DNA of 64,000 nt from JBMORL01 sp049322335. GTDB lineage: Bacteria > Bacteroidota > Bacteroidia > Flavobacteriales_D > UBA2798. Shown in pieces: positions 43,918 through 51,940 of the stretch. The translations under genes were made by a program, and so were the position numbers. The stretch spans positions 1 through 64,000 of the forward strand of contig JBMORL010000098.1 in assembly GCA_049322335.1 (NCBI GenBank), read 5' to 3'. Each line of letters opens with the position of its first letter. The first letter of the stretch is position 1. A model generated the notes under the pieces. That model was given only the letters and a program-made list of their open reading frames with translations. It was not told the origin of the DNA and ran no database searches.

Positions 43918-44628
43918 ATGGGAAGAGCCTTCGAATTCAGAAAAGAAAGAAAGTTCAGGCGCTGGGCCGCAATGGCAAAAACCTTTACCAAAATTGGTAA
44001 GGAAATTTCTATGGCCGTAAAAGCCGGTGGCCCCGATCCGAACACCAATGCACGTTTACGTGCCATCATTCAAAACGCGAAAACCGCCAACATGCCCAAA
44101 GCCAACGTGGATGCTGCCATCAAACGGGCTACGGACAAAGATTCCGGAAATTTTGATGAAGTGGCTTACGAAGGATATGGCTCGTTTGGCGTAGCTATTC
44201 TTATTGAAACCGCTACCGATAATACCACGCGTACCGTTGCCAACATCCGCAGTATATTTAATAAATTCAACGGGACACTCGGAACACAAGGTTCACTGGA
44301 TTTCATATTTGAACGCCAGGGAAATTTCACTATCAAAAACACCGGAAAAATAAATGTCGAAGAACTGGAATTCGAACTGATTGATGCCGGGTTGGTTGAA
44401 ATAGAAGCGGATGAGGAAGAAATTTTTATCTCCACCAAATTTGCCGATTTCGGATCTATGCAAAAAGCACTCGAAGAAAAAGGATTCGAAATTCTGAGTG
44501 CTGAAAAAGTACGTGTCGCTCTTTCACACAAAGAAGTAACCGAAGAACAACGAGAATCCATTAATAAAATGGTGGAAAAATTTGAAGAAGACGATGATGT
44601 GCAGCAGGTGTTCACAAATATGGCGTAA
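43918..44628 (+). CDS. yebC: YebC/PmpR-family protein
   Basis: 236 residues from ATG 43918 (MGRAFEFRKERKFRRWAAMA); the frame extends upstream through the EVE gene end but this is the family start. FTKIGKEISMAVKAGGPDPN, AIQNAKTANMPKANVDAAIKRA-type and YEGYGSFGVAILIETATDN are diagnostic. The family includes DNA-binding regulators and, in recent work, ribosome-associated factors that relieve stalling at proline runs; which role applies is not visible. Confidence 0.94.
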   Translation: MGRAFEFRKERKFRRWAAMAKTFTKIGKEISMAVKAGGPDPNTNARLRAIIQNAKTANMPKANVDAAIKRATDKDSGNFDEVAYEGYGSFGVAILIETATDNTTRTVANIRSIFNKFNGTLGTQGSLDFIFERQGNFTIKNTGKINVEELEFELIDAGLVEIEADEEEIFISTKFADFGSMQKALEEKGFEILSAEKVRVALSHKEVTEEQRESINKMVEKFEEDDDVQQVFTNMA

Positions 44629-44636
44629 TTTATCGG

Positions 44637-44704
44637 GAATTTGATGTTTGATATTTGAAATTAAAAATGACATCAAAAAATCTCAAACACCAAACCTCAA
44701 ATTC
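44637..44704 (+). repeat. Word-repeat hairpin between yebC and ubiE
   Basis: The 24-nt arms 44637-44660 and 44681-44704 match at 20 of 24 positions, the rest being G-T pairs in one strand. They are built from repeated TTTGA/TTTGG words. The right arm ends 2 nt before the TTG start of the next gene. Confidence 0.75.
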
Positions 44705-44706
44705 AT

Positions 44707-45432
44707 TTGCCCAAACAAGTAAAACCATACAACGAAAACGAAAGCAAGAAAAAGCAGGTAGCGGAGATGTTTGATAACATTTCCAAACGCTATGATTTTC
44801 TTAACCATTTGCTTTCACTGGGAATTGACAAAGGCTGGAGAAGAAAAGCCATACGAATCCTCAAAGACGAGGAAATTCATTCATTGCTCGATATCGCCAC
44901 CGGCACCGGTGATTTTGCTATTGCGGCTCTCAAACTGCATCCCGAAAAAATAGTAGGGCTCGATATTTCTGCCGGAATGCTGGAAAAAGGCAGGGAAAAG
45001 CTGAAAAAGAAAAAAGCAGATCATATCATCTCTATGCAGCAGGGAGATTCGGAACATATTCCTTTTGACGATCATTCATTTGATGCTATCACCGTTGGAT
45101 TCGGGGTAAGAAATTTCGAAAACCTGGAAAAAGGACTGGCTGAAATGCTCAGAGTGTTGCGTCCGGGGAAAATGGCTGTGATTCTTGAATTTTCAAAACC
45201 AAAAAAATTCCCGGTAAAACAAACCTTCAATTTTTACAGCAAACATATTATTCCTGTCATTGGCAAAACGGTATCTAAAGACAAGGCTGCCTATACTTAC
45301 CTCCCCGAATCGGTTGCTGCATTTCCCGAGGGAAAAGATTTCCTGGATATACTGGAGAAAGTGGGTTACAGGGATGTAAAAGCCAAACCGGTTTCAGGCG
45401 GAATTGCCACTATCTATTACGGACGAAAATAA
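44707..45432 (+). CDS. ubiE: Demethylmenaquinone methyltransferase (UbiE/MenG)
   Basis: 241 residues from TTG 44707; no ATG precedes the conserved start QVAEMFDNISKRYDFLNHLLSLG. LLDIATGTGDFAIAALK is SAM motif I; MQQGDSEHIPFDDHSFDAITVGFGVRNFEN and MLRVLRPGKMAVILEFSKP are family signatures. Carries out the last step of menaquinone synthesis, the expected quinone in Bacteroidota. Confidence 0.95.
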   Translation: MPKQVKPYNENESKKKQVAEMFDNISKRYDFLNHLLSLGIDKGWRRKAIRILKDEEIHSLLDIATGTGDFAIAALKLHPEKIVGLDISAGMLEKGREKLKKKKADHIISMQQGDSEHIPFDDHSFDAITVGFGVRNFENLEKGLAEMLRVLRPGKMAVILEFSKPKKFPVKQTFNFYSKHIIPVIGKTVSKDKAAYTYLPESVAAFPEGKDFLDILEKVGYRDVKAKPVSGGIATIYYGRK

Positions 45433-45433
45433 A

Positions 45434-46195
45434 TTACTTCCGGCAAACGTATAACACTTCTTCCCTTTGCAACCGGTAACGGTTAGCTAACTCTTCGGGC
45501 ATTTCAGCAGCCATTTTGTTATGTTCCACCTTAAATCCTGCTGCCGAAAGTTTATCGGGATAATCCAGCCCGAATAAACGAACGTGGTCTTTCTGCCAGA
45601 AATGTTTTTCGCGTTCTTCGGGTGAAGTAATGCTTTTGTCTTCGTAGGTGGTGGCCCGGTTATAATCGATAGGCACCTGCATAATAGCAAAACCACCGGG
45701 AGCCAGCACGCGATACAATTCTTTCATACACTGATGATCATCTTCCACATGTTCCAGCACGTGGTTGCAGAAAATCACATCATACGAATTATCTTCAAAC
45801 GGCATATGGTGCAAATCCATTTTCACATCCGCCAGTGGTGATTCCAGGTCGGCTGTGGTATATTTTATGGATTTCATGTTCCGGAATGTTTTATAAAAAC
45901 ATTGTTCGGGGGCAATATGCAGAACGTTATGTTGTTTTTTAAAAAAATCGGTTTGTTGTTTCAGGTACAGCCAGAAAAGACGGTGCCGTTCCAGTGTAAG
46001 GCAATGGGGGCAAAGTACATTATCGCGCTGGTAGGTTCCATAAGGTAAAAACTTACGGAATTTCTTTTCGCACACCGTACATTCCACTTTATTTCCTTTT
46101 AAAAACAAAGGAGCAAACCACCTGAACACATAACTCAGGCGAATGAGCCAGGGACGGGGAATAGTGCGTAAAAGCCAGCCGTAGAAACGTTTCAT
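45434..46195 (-). CDS. SAM methyltransferase with N-terminal zinc-ribbon-like Cys pairs
   Basis: 253 residues. A Cys-rich N-terminal part (CTVCEKKF and later LCPHCLTLERHRLFW) looks like a metal-binding ribbon. The methyltransferase follows: VLHIAPEQCFYKTF, VIFCNHVLEHVEDDHQCMKELYRVLAPGGFAIMQV. Glycan or small-molecule substrate unknown; similar proteins occur in polysaccharide gene clusters, though this one stands apart. Convergent with ubiE, with 1 bp between the stop codons. Confidence 0.82.
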   Translation of the reverse strand: MKRFYGWLLRTIPRPWLIRLSYVFRWFAPLFLKGNKVECTVCEKKFRKFLPYGTYQRDNVLCPHCLTLERHRLFWLYLKQQTDFFKKQHNVLHIAPEQCFYKTFRNMKSIKYTTADLESPLADVKMDLHHMPFEDNSYDVIFCNHVLEHVEDDHQCMKELYRVLAPGGFAIMQVPIDYNRATTYEDKSITSPEEREKHFWQKDHVRLFGLDYPDKLSAAGFKVEHNKMAAEMPEELANRYRLQREEVLYVCRK

Positions 46196-46253
46196 AATTG
46201 ATATTCGGGGGATAGTTTACCCAATTTCGGCCATTTTAAGGGTATAGAAATTT

Positions 46254-49200
46254 CTACTTTTTCTTTCTCCCGGGGAATTTGATCAGCGAACCCACGTTGA
46301 GTAATTTCCTGAGGGCATCAAAATAGAGCGTGATGATAAGAATAACCGTCATCATCCACACCACAAACATGTTTACAATAAAAGTATCGTAATACTTTCC
46401 GAAGACCTTTTTTTGCGGAGCATAGAAATGGGCATCGAGGAAATTTTTATCGTAAGGATCAAGATAGATCGGGTCTTTTTTCTGAATCAGGTACCCGTTC
46501 TCCTCCACCACAAATTCGAAACTGTTTTTGTTGGTTACAAAACTTTCAAGGTTGTCGTTGGTATAATCATCCCGCAGTTTACGGTAGGCTTCTTCGTCTT
46601 CCCTCGTTTTGGTCATGGAAGTAGTAATGCTGTCAATAGCCTTTTCCGATTCCTTATAAACGTGTTTATAGTGTTTCTTTAATTTTCCGAGATAGGCCTC
46701 TGCTTCATTCAATGCAGCGCCCAATTCTTCCACTGTTGCATCGGGACGAAGGTTTTGCCAGGTTTTATTGGGAAGGTCAACAATAAACTTTGTTTCGCGT
46801 TCAATTTCGTTTTTCAGCACAAGAAGTTTTTCATTTACTTCCGATTCCACTTCTTTATTTCCATAATCTCTTCTTACATCCTGGATGCGTGTTTCCAGTT
46901 CTTTGATCCAATAGTCTTTTTTCCAGTTGGCAAAACGTTTGTTCTTTTCGTAGTCGAAAAATATTTTATTGAATTCGTTGTCTTTATATTGCGTAACAGC
47001 CATGGCCTCATACGTCCACCTGGAAGCCATAATATTTCCCACCCAGGGAACTTCGCTTTGTGAAGAAAACCACGGATGCAGGCGATCGAATTTAACGATG
47101 ATACCGCTGAACAGAAGTTGTGGAATAATGAGAATAGGAATAAGGATATAAATTACTTTGGCGGAATTGAAGCTGGCAGAAATATTCAAACCGAGAATAT
47201 TGGCAAAACAGGAAGCAGAGAACAATGCAAACCAATGTGCTATTGTCATTCCTTTTATTTCAAGAATATAATTTCCCACCAGCACATAAAGCAGCATTTG
47301 TATGGATGAAATGGCAAACATGATAGTGATCTTGGAGAAAAGATAACTTCCCTTACTGAGGTTAAGGAATGATTCCCGTTTCAGTATTTTCTGGTCTTTA
47401 ATAATTTCTTCTGCCGCTACAGTTAACCCGATAAAAAGTGCTACCACCACAGAGATAAAGAGAAACTGTGGAATATTTTCCGAATCGCGGAATACATATT
47501 CTCCGGAGGTTGCTTTATCGTTGTTAAAGAATTTTACAAAAAAAGCGAGAATCAGTGCAAGGATGGGAGCCTCCAGGAAATTAACCATTACGTACTGGCG
47601 GTTGGTGAGCTTGGAAAGTACATCACGTACCAGGTAAACGGTATATTGTTTGAATTTGTTGGGAATCTTAAATGTGCTGGAAGGAATTTCCTTATAGGAA
47701 GGCACCGGCTGGTCGCCTTTTTTCTGCAGGTAAAAATCATTCCATTCTTTCGGGGAAACTTTTCGGTTTCCGGTGAGATTTCCATATTCGTCTACTACCT
47801 TCGACTCGATGATATTAAATATCTGCTCGGGATTAACATTACCGCAGGTAGGACATTCGCTTTCGTTGCAGTTAACGTGATTGACGATCGTTTTAAAATA
47901 GATCACTGCATCCACAGGATTGCCGTAATAAATCGGGAAACCGCCTACGTCAAGGATAAGCAGTTTATCAAACATTTTAAAGATATCGGATGAAGGCTGG
48001 TGAATAACTACAAATACCAGTTTACCCTTCAGAGCCAACTCTTTTAAAAGGTCCATGATATTTTCAGAGTCGCGTGATGATAAACCGGAAGTAGGTTCAT
48101 CAACAAACAGTACTGACGGTTCGCGGATAAGTTCCAAACCGATATTCAAGCGCTTTCTTTGGCCACCCGAAATAGTTTTATCAAGCGGGTTTCCTACACG
48201 CAGGTCTTTGGTTTCATACAATCCCAAAGCAGAAAGCAGGTTAAGTACGAGTTTGGTAATTTGTGTATCGGGCATATTTCCGAAACACAGTTTTGCATTA
48301 TAAAAAAGATTCTGAAAAACGGTCAGTTCATCAATCAGCAGGTCGTCCTGCGAAACATAACCGATAACTCCTTCAATTTTTTTGCTTTCGTTATGAATAT
48401 CGACACCGTTAATGGTGATAGCTCCCTGTGTCGGCTTATAATTTCCGTTTAAAACATTCAGTAAAGTAGACTTACCGGCACCCGAACCTCCCATGATTCC
48501 CAGCAGCTTTCCGCTCTCTTCAGCAAAGGAAAGAGGATACAGTCCTACTTTTCCTCCTTTAAAGTGATACATTATTTTGTCCACGTTGAAAACGATCTTG
48601 CTTCCGCTGGTATCACTCAGGAATTTGCTGATGATATCACTGTAATAAATCGGCTGCACGCGTGAACTGCGGATAGACGATCCCTGCGTGAGAATGTACA
48701 CACGGTTGGGCGTGATGTTGATTCCGTTAAGGTAGATCTCCTGTGTTCCGTAATAACGAAGTACGTATATGCCTACACTGTTAATCCTCAGCACACGTAT
48801 CTGTCCCACTATTCCTTCGGAATAAATATGCCTGGCTTCTTTTAAATTATTTTCTTTTTCGTTGGTGATATAAAGCAGGTAAGCTCCGTCTTCGATATCG
48901 TTTTCCCTGCTGTCAACAAAAGTTTTGGCGCGTTTAAATTCTTCTTCGGAAATATTAAATGTTTCTGCCACTGTTTTGGCAAATTCCATTTCCTGTTCGG
49001 TTACCGCATGGTTTTCGTTGATAAATTCGAGGATACGGATCAGTACGATAATTTTCTGTTTCTGCGCCAGCTCTTCGTTGATTTGGGTACAGATGCGGAG
49101 AACTTTTACAGAATTAACAGATGTACGTTTTTTAGCCCCGTCTTTTTTGATCGATTTTCCCTGGTGAGCTTCAAGATATTCATCAAAAAGGCGGAGGTAC

Positions 49201-49361
49201 TCATCTACCAGCTCCTGGTTGAGCTGTGATTTAAGGAATATTTCAACGATTCTGCGCCCGCCACCGGAAGCTCCGTTTCCGGCTTCTGGTCCGTCTTCAT
49301 CTTCAACTCTTGCGATAATCGCGAAGAGTTGCATCAGCGCTTTTAATATTCGTTCACTCAT
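46254..49361 (-). CDS. TerB-like / ABCG-type ABC transporter fusion
   Basis: 1035 residues. Residues 1-165 form a helical TerB-like domain (LMQLFAIIARVEDEDGPEAG, TEQEMEFAKTVAETFNISEE). Residues 180-250 are a small beta-rich domain. The ATPase (about 255-480) has Walker A GGSGAGKST, signature SGGQRKRLNIGLEL and Walker B VLFVDEPTSGL with the White/ABCG style. A Cys cluster (CNESECPTCGN) follows near 515. The ABC-2 membrane domain spans about 600-770, and a coiled periplasmic or cytoplasmic stretch (about 790-965) precedes a last membrane helix. Substrate unknown. Confidence 0.88.
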   Translation of the reverse strand: MSERILKALMQLFAIIARVEDEDGPEAGNGASGGGRRIVEIFLKSQLNQELVDEYLRLFDEYLEAHQGKSIKKDGAKKRTSVNSVKVLRICTQINEELAQKQKIIVLIRILEFINENHAVTEQEMEFAKTVAETFNISEEEFKRAKTFVDSRENDIEDGAYLLYITNEKENNLKEARHIYSEGIVGQIRVLRINSVGIYVLRYYGTQEIYLNGINITPNRVYILTQGSSIRSSRVQPIYYSDIISKFLSDTSGSKIVFNVDKIMYHFKGGKVGLYPLSFAEESGKLLGIMGGSGAGKSTLLNVLNGNYKPTQGAITINGVDIHNESKKIEGVIGYVSQDDLLIDELTVFQNLFYNAKLCFGNMPDTQITKLVLNLLSALGLYETKDLRVGNPLDKTISGGQRKRLNIGLELIREPSVLFVDEPTSGLSSRDSENIMDLLKELALKGKLVFVVIHQPSSDIFKMFDKLLILDVGGFPIYYGNPVDAVIYFKTIVNHVNCNESECPTCGNVNPEQIFNIIESKVVDEYGNLTGNRKVSPKEWNDFYLQKKGDQPVPSYKEIPSSTFKIPNKFKQYTVYLVRDVLSKLTNRQYVMVNFLEAPILALILAFFVKFFNNDKATSGEYVFRDSENIPQFLFISVVVALFIGLTVAAEEIIKDQKILKRESFLNLSKGSYLFSKITIMFAISSIQMLLYVLVGNYILEIKGMTIAHWFALFSASCFANILGLNISASFNSAKVIYILIPILIIPQLLFSGIIVKFDRLHPWFSSQSEVPWVGNIMASRWTYEAMAVTQYKDNEFNKIFFDYEKNKRFANWKKDYWIKELETRIQDVRRDYGNKEVESEVNEKLLVLKNEIERETKFIVDLPNKTWQNLRPDATVEELGAALNEAEAYLGKLKKHYKHVYKESEKAIDSITTSMTKTREDEEAYRKLRDDYTNDNLESFVTNKNSFEFVVEENGYLIQKKDPIYLDPYDKNFLDAHFYAPQKKVFGKYYDTFIVNMFVVWMMTVILIITLYFDALRKLLNVGSLIKFPGRKKK

Positions 49362-49376
49362 TGAGGGTGTTCAGCG

Positions 49377-49409
49377 GAAAAAAACAAAAAGACATTTTTC
49401 AATGTCTTT
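49377..49409 (-). terminator. Intrinsic terminator after the secreted-protein gene
   Basis: AAAGACATT (49388-49396) and AATGTCTTT (49401-49409) pair around a 4-nt loop; on the minus strand a long T-rich tract follows. It separates the secreted-protein/lipoprotein pair from the ABC transporter. Confidence 0.82.
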
Positions 49410-49422
49410 CCGTTAATTGAAA

Positions 49423-49881
49423 TTATTTTTTCTTGAGTTGTTTGAATCCGATCAGCAAAACAGTGCAACCGGATTGTTTTTTGGTAACATCCAGTCTTAC
49501 TTCTATTCTTACATCCAGCGTATTTTCTACCCTGAAATCCCACCATGGTTCGTTATCGTAGTCCATGTTGGAGAACAGCAGATTGTTTTCTGAATCGTAA
49601 ATATCAAAAATGATGTATTTGTCTTTCAATCCGGCAGTAGCTGCGAGGCGATAGGTGCTTCCGCCAAAAAAAGTAGTGGTAAACTCAGCCGTTTCTCCTT
49701 CATTAAGGAAAGCGCGGTAAGTTTGTCCGTCAGACATAAAGAAAATTTTCGGATCTTTTTTGGAAGGCTTGGAAAGGTAATCCTTACAAATGCTCATCAG
49801 GGAATCGCAATGCTGCGAATAGGCGCCAAACGTTAGGAAAGCGAAGGCCAGGATGAGGACAGATTTTTTATTCATCTTCAT
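49423..49881 (-). CDS. Secreted protein of unknown function
   Basis: 152 residues. Signal peptide MKMNKKSVLILAFAFLTFGAYSQ. The mature part (DGQTYRAFLNEGETAEFTTT, KYIIFDIYDSENNLLFSN) is predicted to be a beta-sandwich; no catalytic motif is seen. ATGA overlap with the lipoprotein gene implies co-expression and perhaps a shared envelope role. Confidence 0.8.
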   Translation of the reverse strand: MKMNKKSVLILAFAFLTFGAYSQHCDSLMSICKDYLSKPSKKDPKIFFMSDGQTYRAFLNEGETAEFTTTFFGGSTYRLAATAGLKDKYIIFDIYDSENNLLFSNMDYDNEPWWDFRVENTLDVRIEVRLDVTKKQSGCTVLLIGFKQLKKK

Positions 49882-50786
49882 AATGTTGAATCAACGATTT
49901 TGGTTCTTAATGCTTTTACTTTTTCAGAAATGGCAGCCAGGTTTTCATCGGTAACCGTCACTTTGTTGGAACATTTGATAGTAGTGGTTTGGTGCTCCTT
50001 ATCGGTTTCAGGCTTTACAAACGAATACGTAAACTGTATATTTTCGAATTCTGTGTACAGGTCGCGTAATTCTTCGATAAGTGTATTATAGCTTTCTTCG
50101 TTATTGTAGTTCTCCAGCATTTCAATCAGGTTGCCGAGAGTGGTTTTCTGTTCGCCTACGCGGTCGATGATAGCCTGATTTTTATTGTCATTGGCCACTT
50201 CTATGGCAAAATACAACGCTTCAATCCATCCACCGGCAAGAATAAGGGCGGCTACATCGTGACGGTCGTTGGTTTTAAGGTATTCGTCACCTGCACGATA
50301 GGCGTCACTAACGAGTCCGAGCATAGAGTCTTTAACCCCGAGGTTTGCACTGAAACGGTCGATAAGATCTTTACTGAAAGCGCTTCCTACATCCAGGTCT
50401 TCTGAAAGGGATTGAACTGAATTGAGGTAAGAAAGAGCTTCGTTGGTGTTGTCATACATGGTAACATATCCGAGGTCGGCACCATACACACCAAGGTTCA
50501 GTGCTTTATGGAAACGGGTGGAGTAATTAGCTGTATTATTGGGAGAATTCAACATGCCCGCATCATAAGGTGCACCTGAATTTTTGATCAGTTCGGCTGT
50601 TTGAAAAGGCGATGGAATGCTGAAAAGTTTTCCGTTAATGGTAAATCCCTGGGTTTCGGGGCTATCAATTACATCCGGGTCAACTTTTGTGGGATCGGTG
50701 GTTTTTGTCTCCGAATCGCCACAACTAGCCAAAACCAGTGATAAAGAGGCCACTGCACCGATGAAAAACAAGGGAATTCTTTTCAT
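49878..50786 (-). CDS. Lipoprotein of unknown function
   Basis: 302 residues from ATG 50786 (MKRIPLFFIGAVASLSLVLASCG), where LVLASC is a lipobox; seven upstream codons are in frame but not needed. The rest is mostly helical (AYRAGDEYLKTNDRHDVAALI, ENYNNEESYNTLIEELRDLY). The acidic residues after the Cys (GDSETKTTDPTKVDPD) resemble the surface-export signal of Bacteroidota lipoproteins; that placement is inferred. Confidence 0.82.
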   Translation of the reverse strand: MKRIPLFFIGAVASLSLVLASCGDSETKTTDPTKVDPDVIDSPETQGFTINGKLFSIPSPFQTAELIKNSGAPYDAGMLNSPNNTANYSTRFHKALNLGVYGADLGYVTMYDNTNEALSYLNSVQSLSEDLDVGSAFSKDLIDRFSANLGVKDSMLGLVSDAYRAGDEYLKTNDRHDVAALILAGGWIEALYFAIEVANDNKNQAIIDRVGEQKTTLGNLIEMLENYNNEESYNTLIEELRDLYTEFENIQFTYSFVKPETDKEHQTTTIKCSNKVTVTDENLAAISEKVKALRTKIVDSTL

Positions 50787-50960
50787 TATTGTGTGTTTTT
50801 TATGCATTTAAGCGGTCTTTTTTAAAAGAAGCTGCAAGTAATAAAAAATTCATCAAATACCCAAAAAATTCGGTTCGATTAATTTTATTAAAACTTCGCC
50901 AAATGTCATTAATTTATTGCCAAATAATGTTTTTCTTTAAGAATAATTTTTCAACGGAAT

Positions 50961-51929
50961 ATGAAGCGAATCGGTTTATTTACTTCGGGAGGAGATTCTC
51001 CGGGAATGAATGCCTGTATACGGGCAGTAGTGCGAACAGCAAGGTTTCACGGGCTTGAGGTAAAAGGATTTATGAGGGGTTATGAAGGTTTGATAGATAA
51101 CGATGTGCACACCCTTGACGAAAAATCGGTGGCTAACATTATCAACCGGGGCGGAACCATACTGAAAACCGCACGCAGCGCGCGTTTCATGACAGAAGAA
51201 GGTCGTAAATCGGCTGCACTGAATCTTGAAAAAAACAAAATTGACGGGCTGGTGGCTATTGGTGGAGACGGAACCTTTAAAGGAGCTATTGCCCTTTCGG
51301 AAATTTGTACTGTTCCCATAGTAGGTTGTCCGGGAACCATCGATAACGACCTGGTGGGAACGGATTATACTATCGGTTATGATACTGCTATTAACACGGT
51401 GGTGGAAGCTGTTGATAAAATACGCGATACAGCCGAAAGCCACGACCGGTTGTTTTTTGTAGAAGTAATGGGCAGAGATGCCGGTTTGATCGCTCTTCGT
51501 TCGGGAATTGCAGTAGGCGCAGAAGCTATCCTGATTCCCGAAACCAAAACCGATTTTGACGCGCTGATCAGGCAACTCTCGGAAGGAAGAAAAAACAAAT
51601 CCTCCAAAATTGTTATTGTAGCAGAAGGAGATGAGGCCGGAAATGCGTTTTCGATTGCAGAAAAAGTAAAAAAAGTACTTCCGTATTATGATACACGTAT
51701 AACGGTATTGGGACATATACAGCGCGGTGGAAATCCTACCTGTATGGAGCGTGTAAACGCATCACGTATGGGATATGCTGCCGTACAAGCCCTGCTGGAA
51801 GGCAAAAAACTGGTCATGGCGGGCATCATCAACAACAATGTGGCTTTTACTCCCTTTGAAAAAGCAGTGAAACACCTCACCCATCTTAATCCCGAATTCC
51901 TGAAAATGATGGAAATTCTTTCACGTTAA
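50961..51929 (+). CDS. pfkA: ATP-dependent 6-phosphofructokinase
   Basis: 322 residues. KRIGLFTSGGDSPGMNACIR, VAIGGDGTFKGA (GGDG rather than GGDD favours ATP over pyrophosphate), CPGTIDNDLVGTDYTIGYDTA (catalytic Asp), VEVMGRDAGLIAL and LGHIQRGGNPTCMERV are all in place. Commits fructose-6-phosphate to glycolysis. priA follows 11 bp later. Confidence 0.97.
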   Translation: MKRIGLFTSGGDSPGMNACIRAVVRTARFHGLEVKGFMRGYEGLIDNDVHTLDEKSVANIINRGGTILKTARSARFMTEEGRKSAALNLEKNKIDGLVAIGGDGTFKGAIALSEICTVPIVGCPGTIDNDLVGTDYTIGYDTAINTVVEAVDKIRDTAESHDRLFFVEVMGRDAGLIALRSGIAVGAEAILIPETKTDFDALIRQLSEGRKNKSSKIVIVAEGDEAGNAFSIAEKVKKVLPYYDTRITVLGHIQRGGNPTCMERVNASRMGYAAVQALLEGKKLVMAGIINNNVAFTPFEKAVKHLTHLNPEFLKMMEILSR

Positions 51930-51940
51930 TTTCCCCGGCA

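Noticed and set aside
50976..51716. Minus-strand frame of about 246 codons opposite pfkA
   Set aside because: pfkA has complete family motifs on the plus strand; the antisense frame has odd composition rich in Ser, Tyr and Phe.
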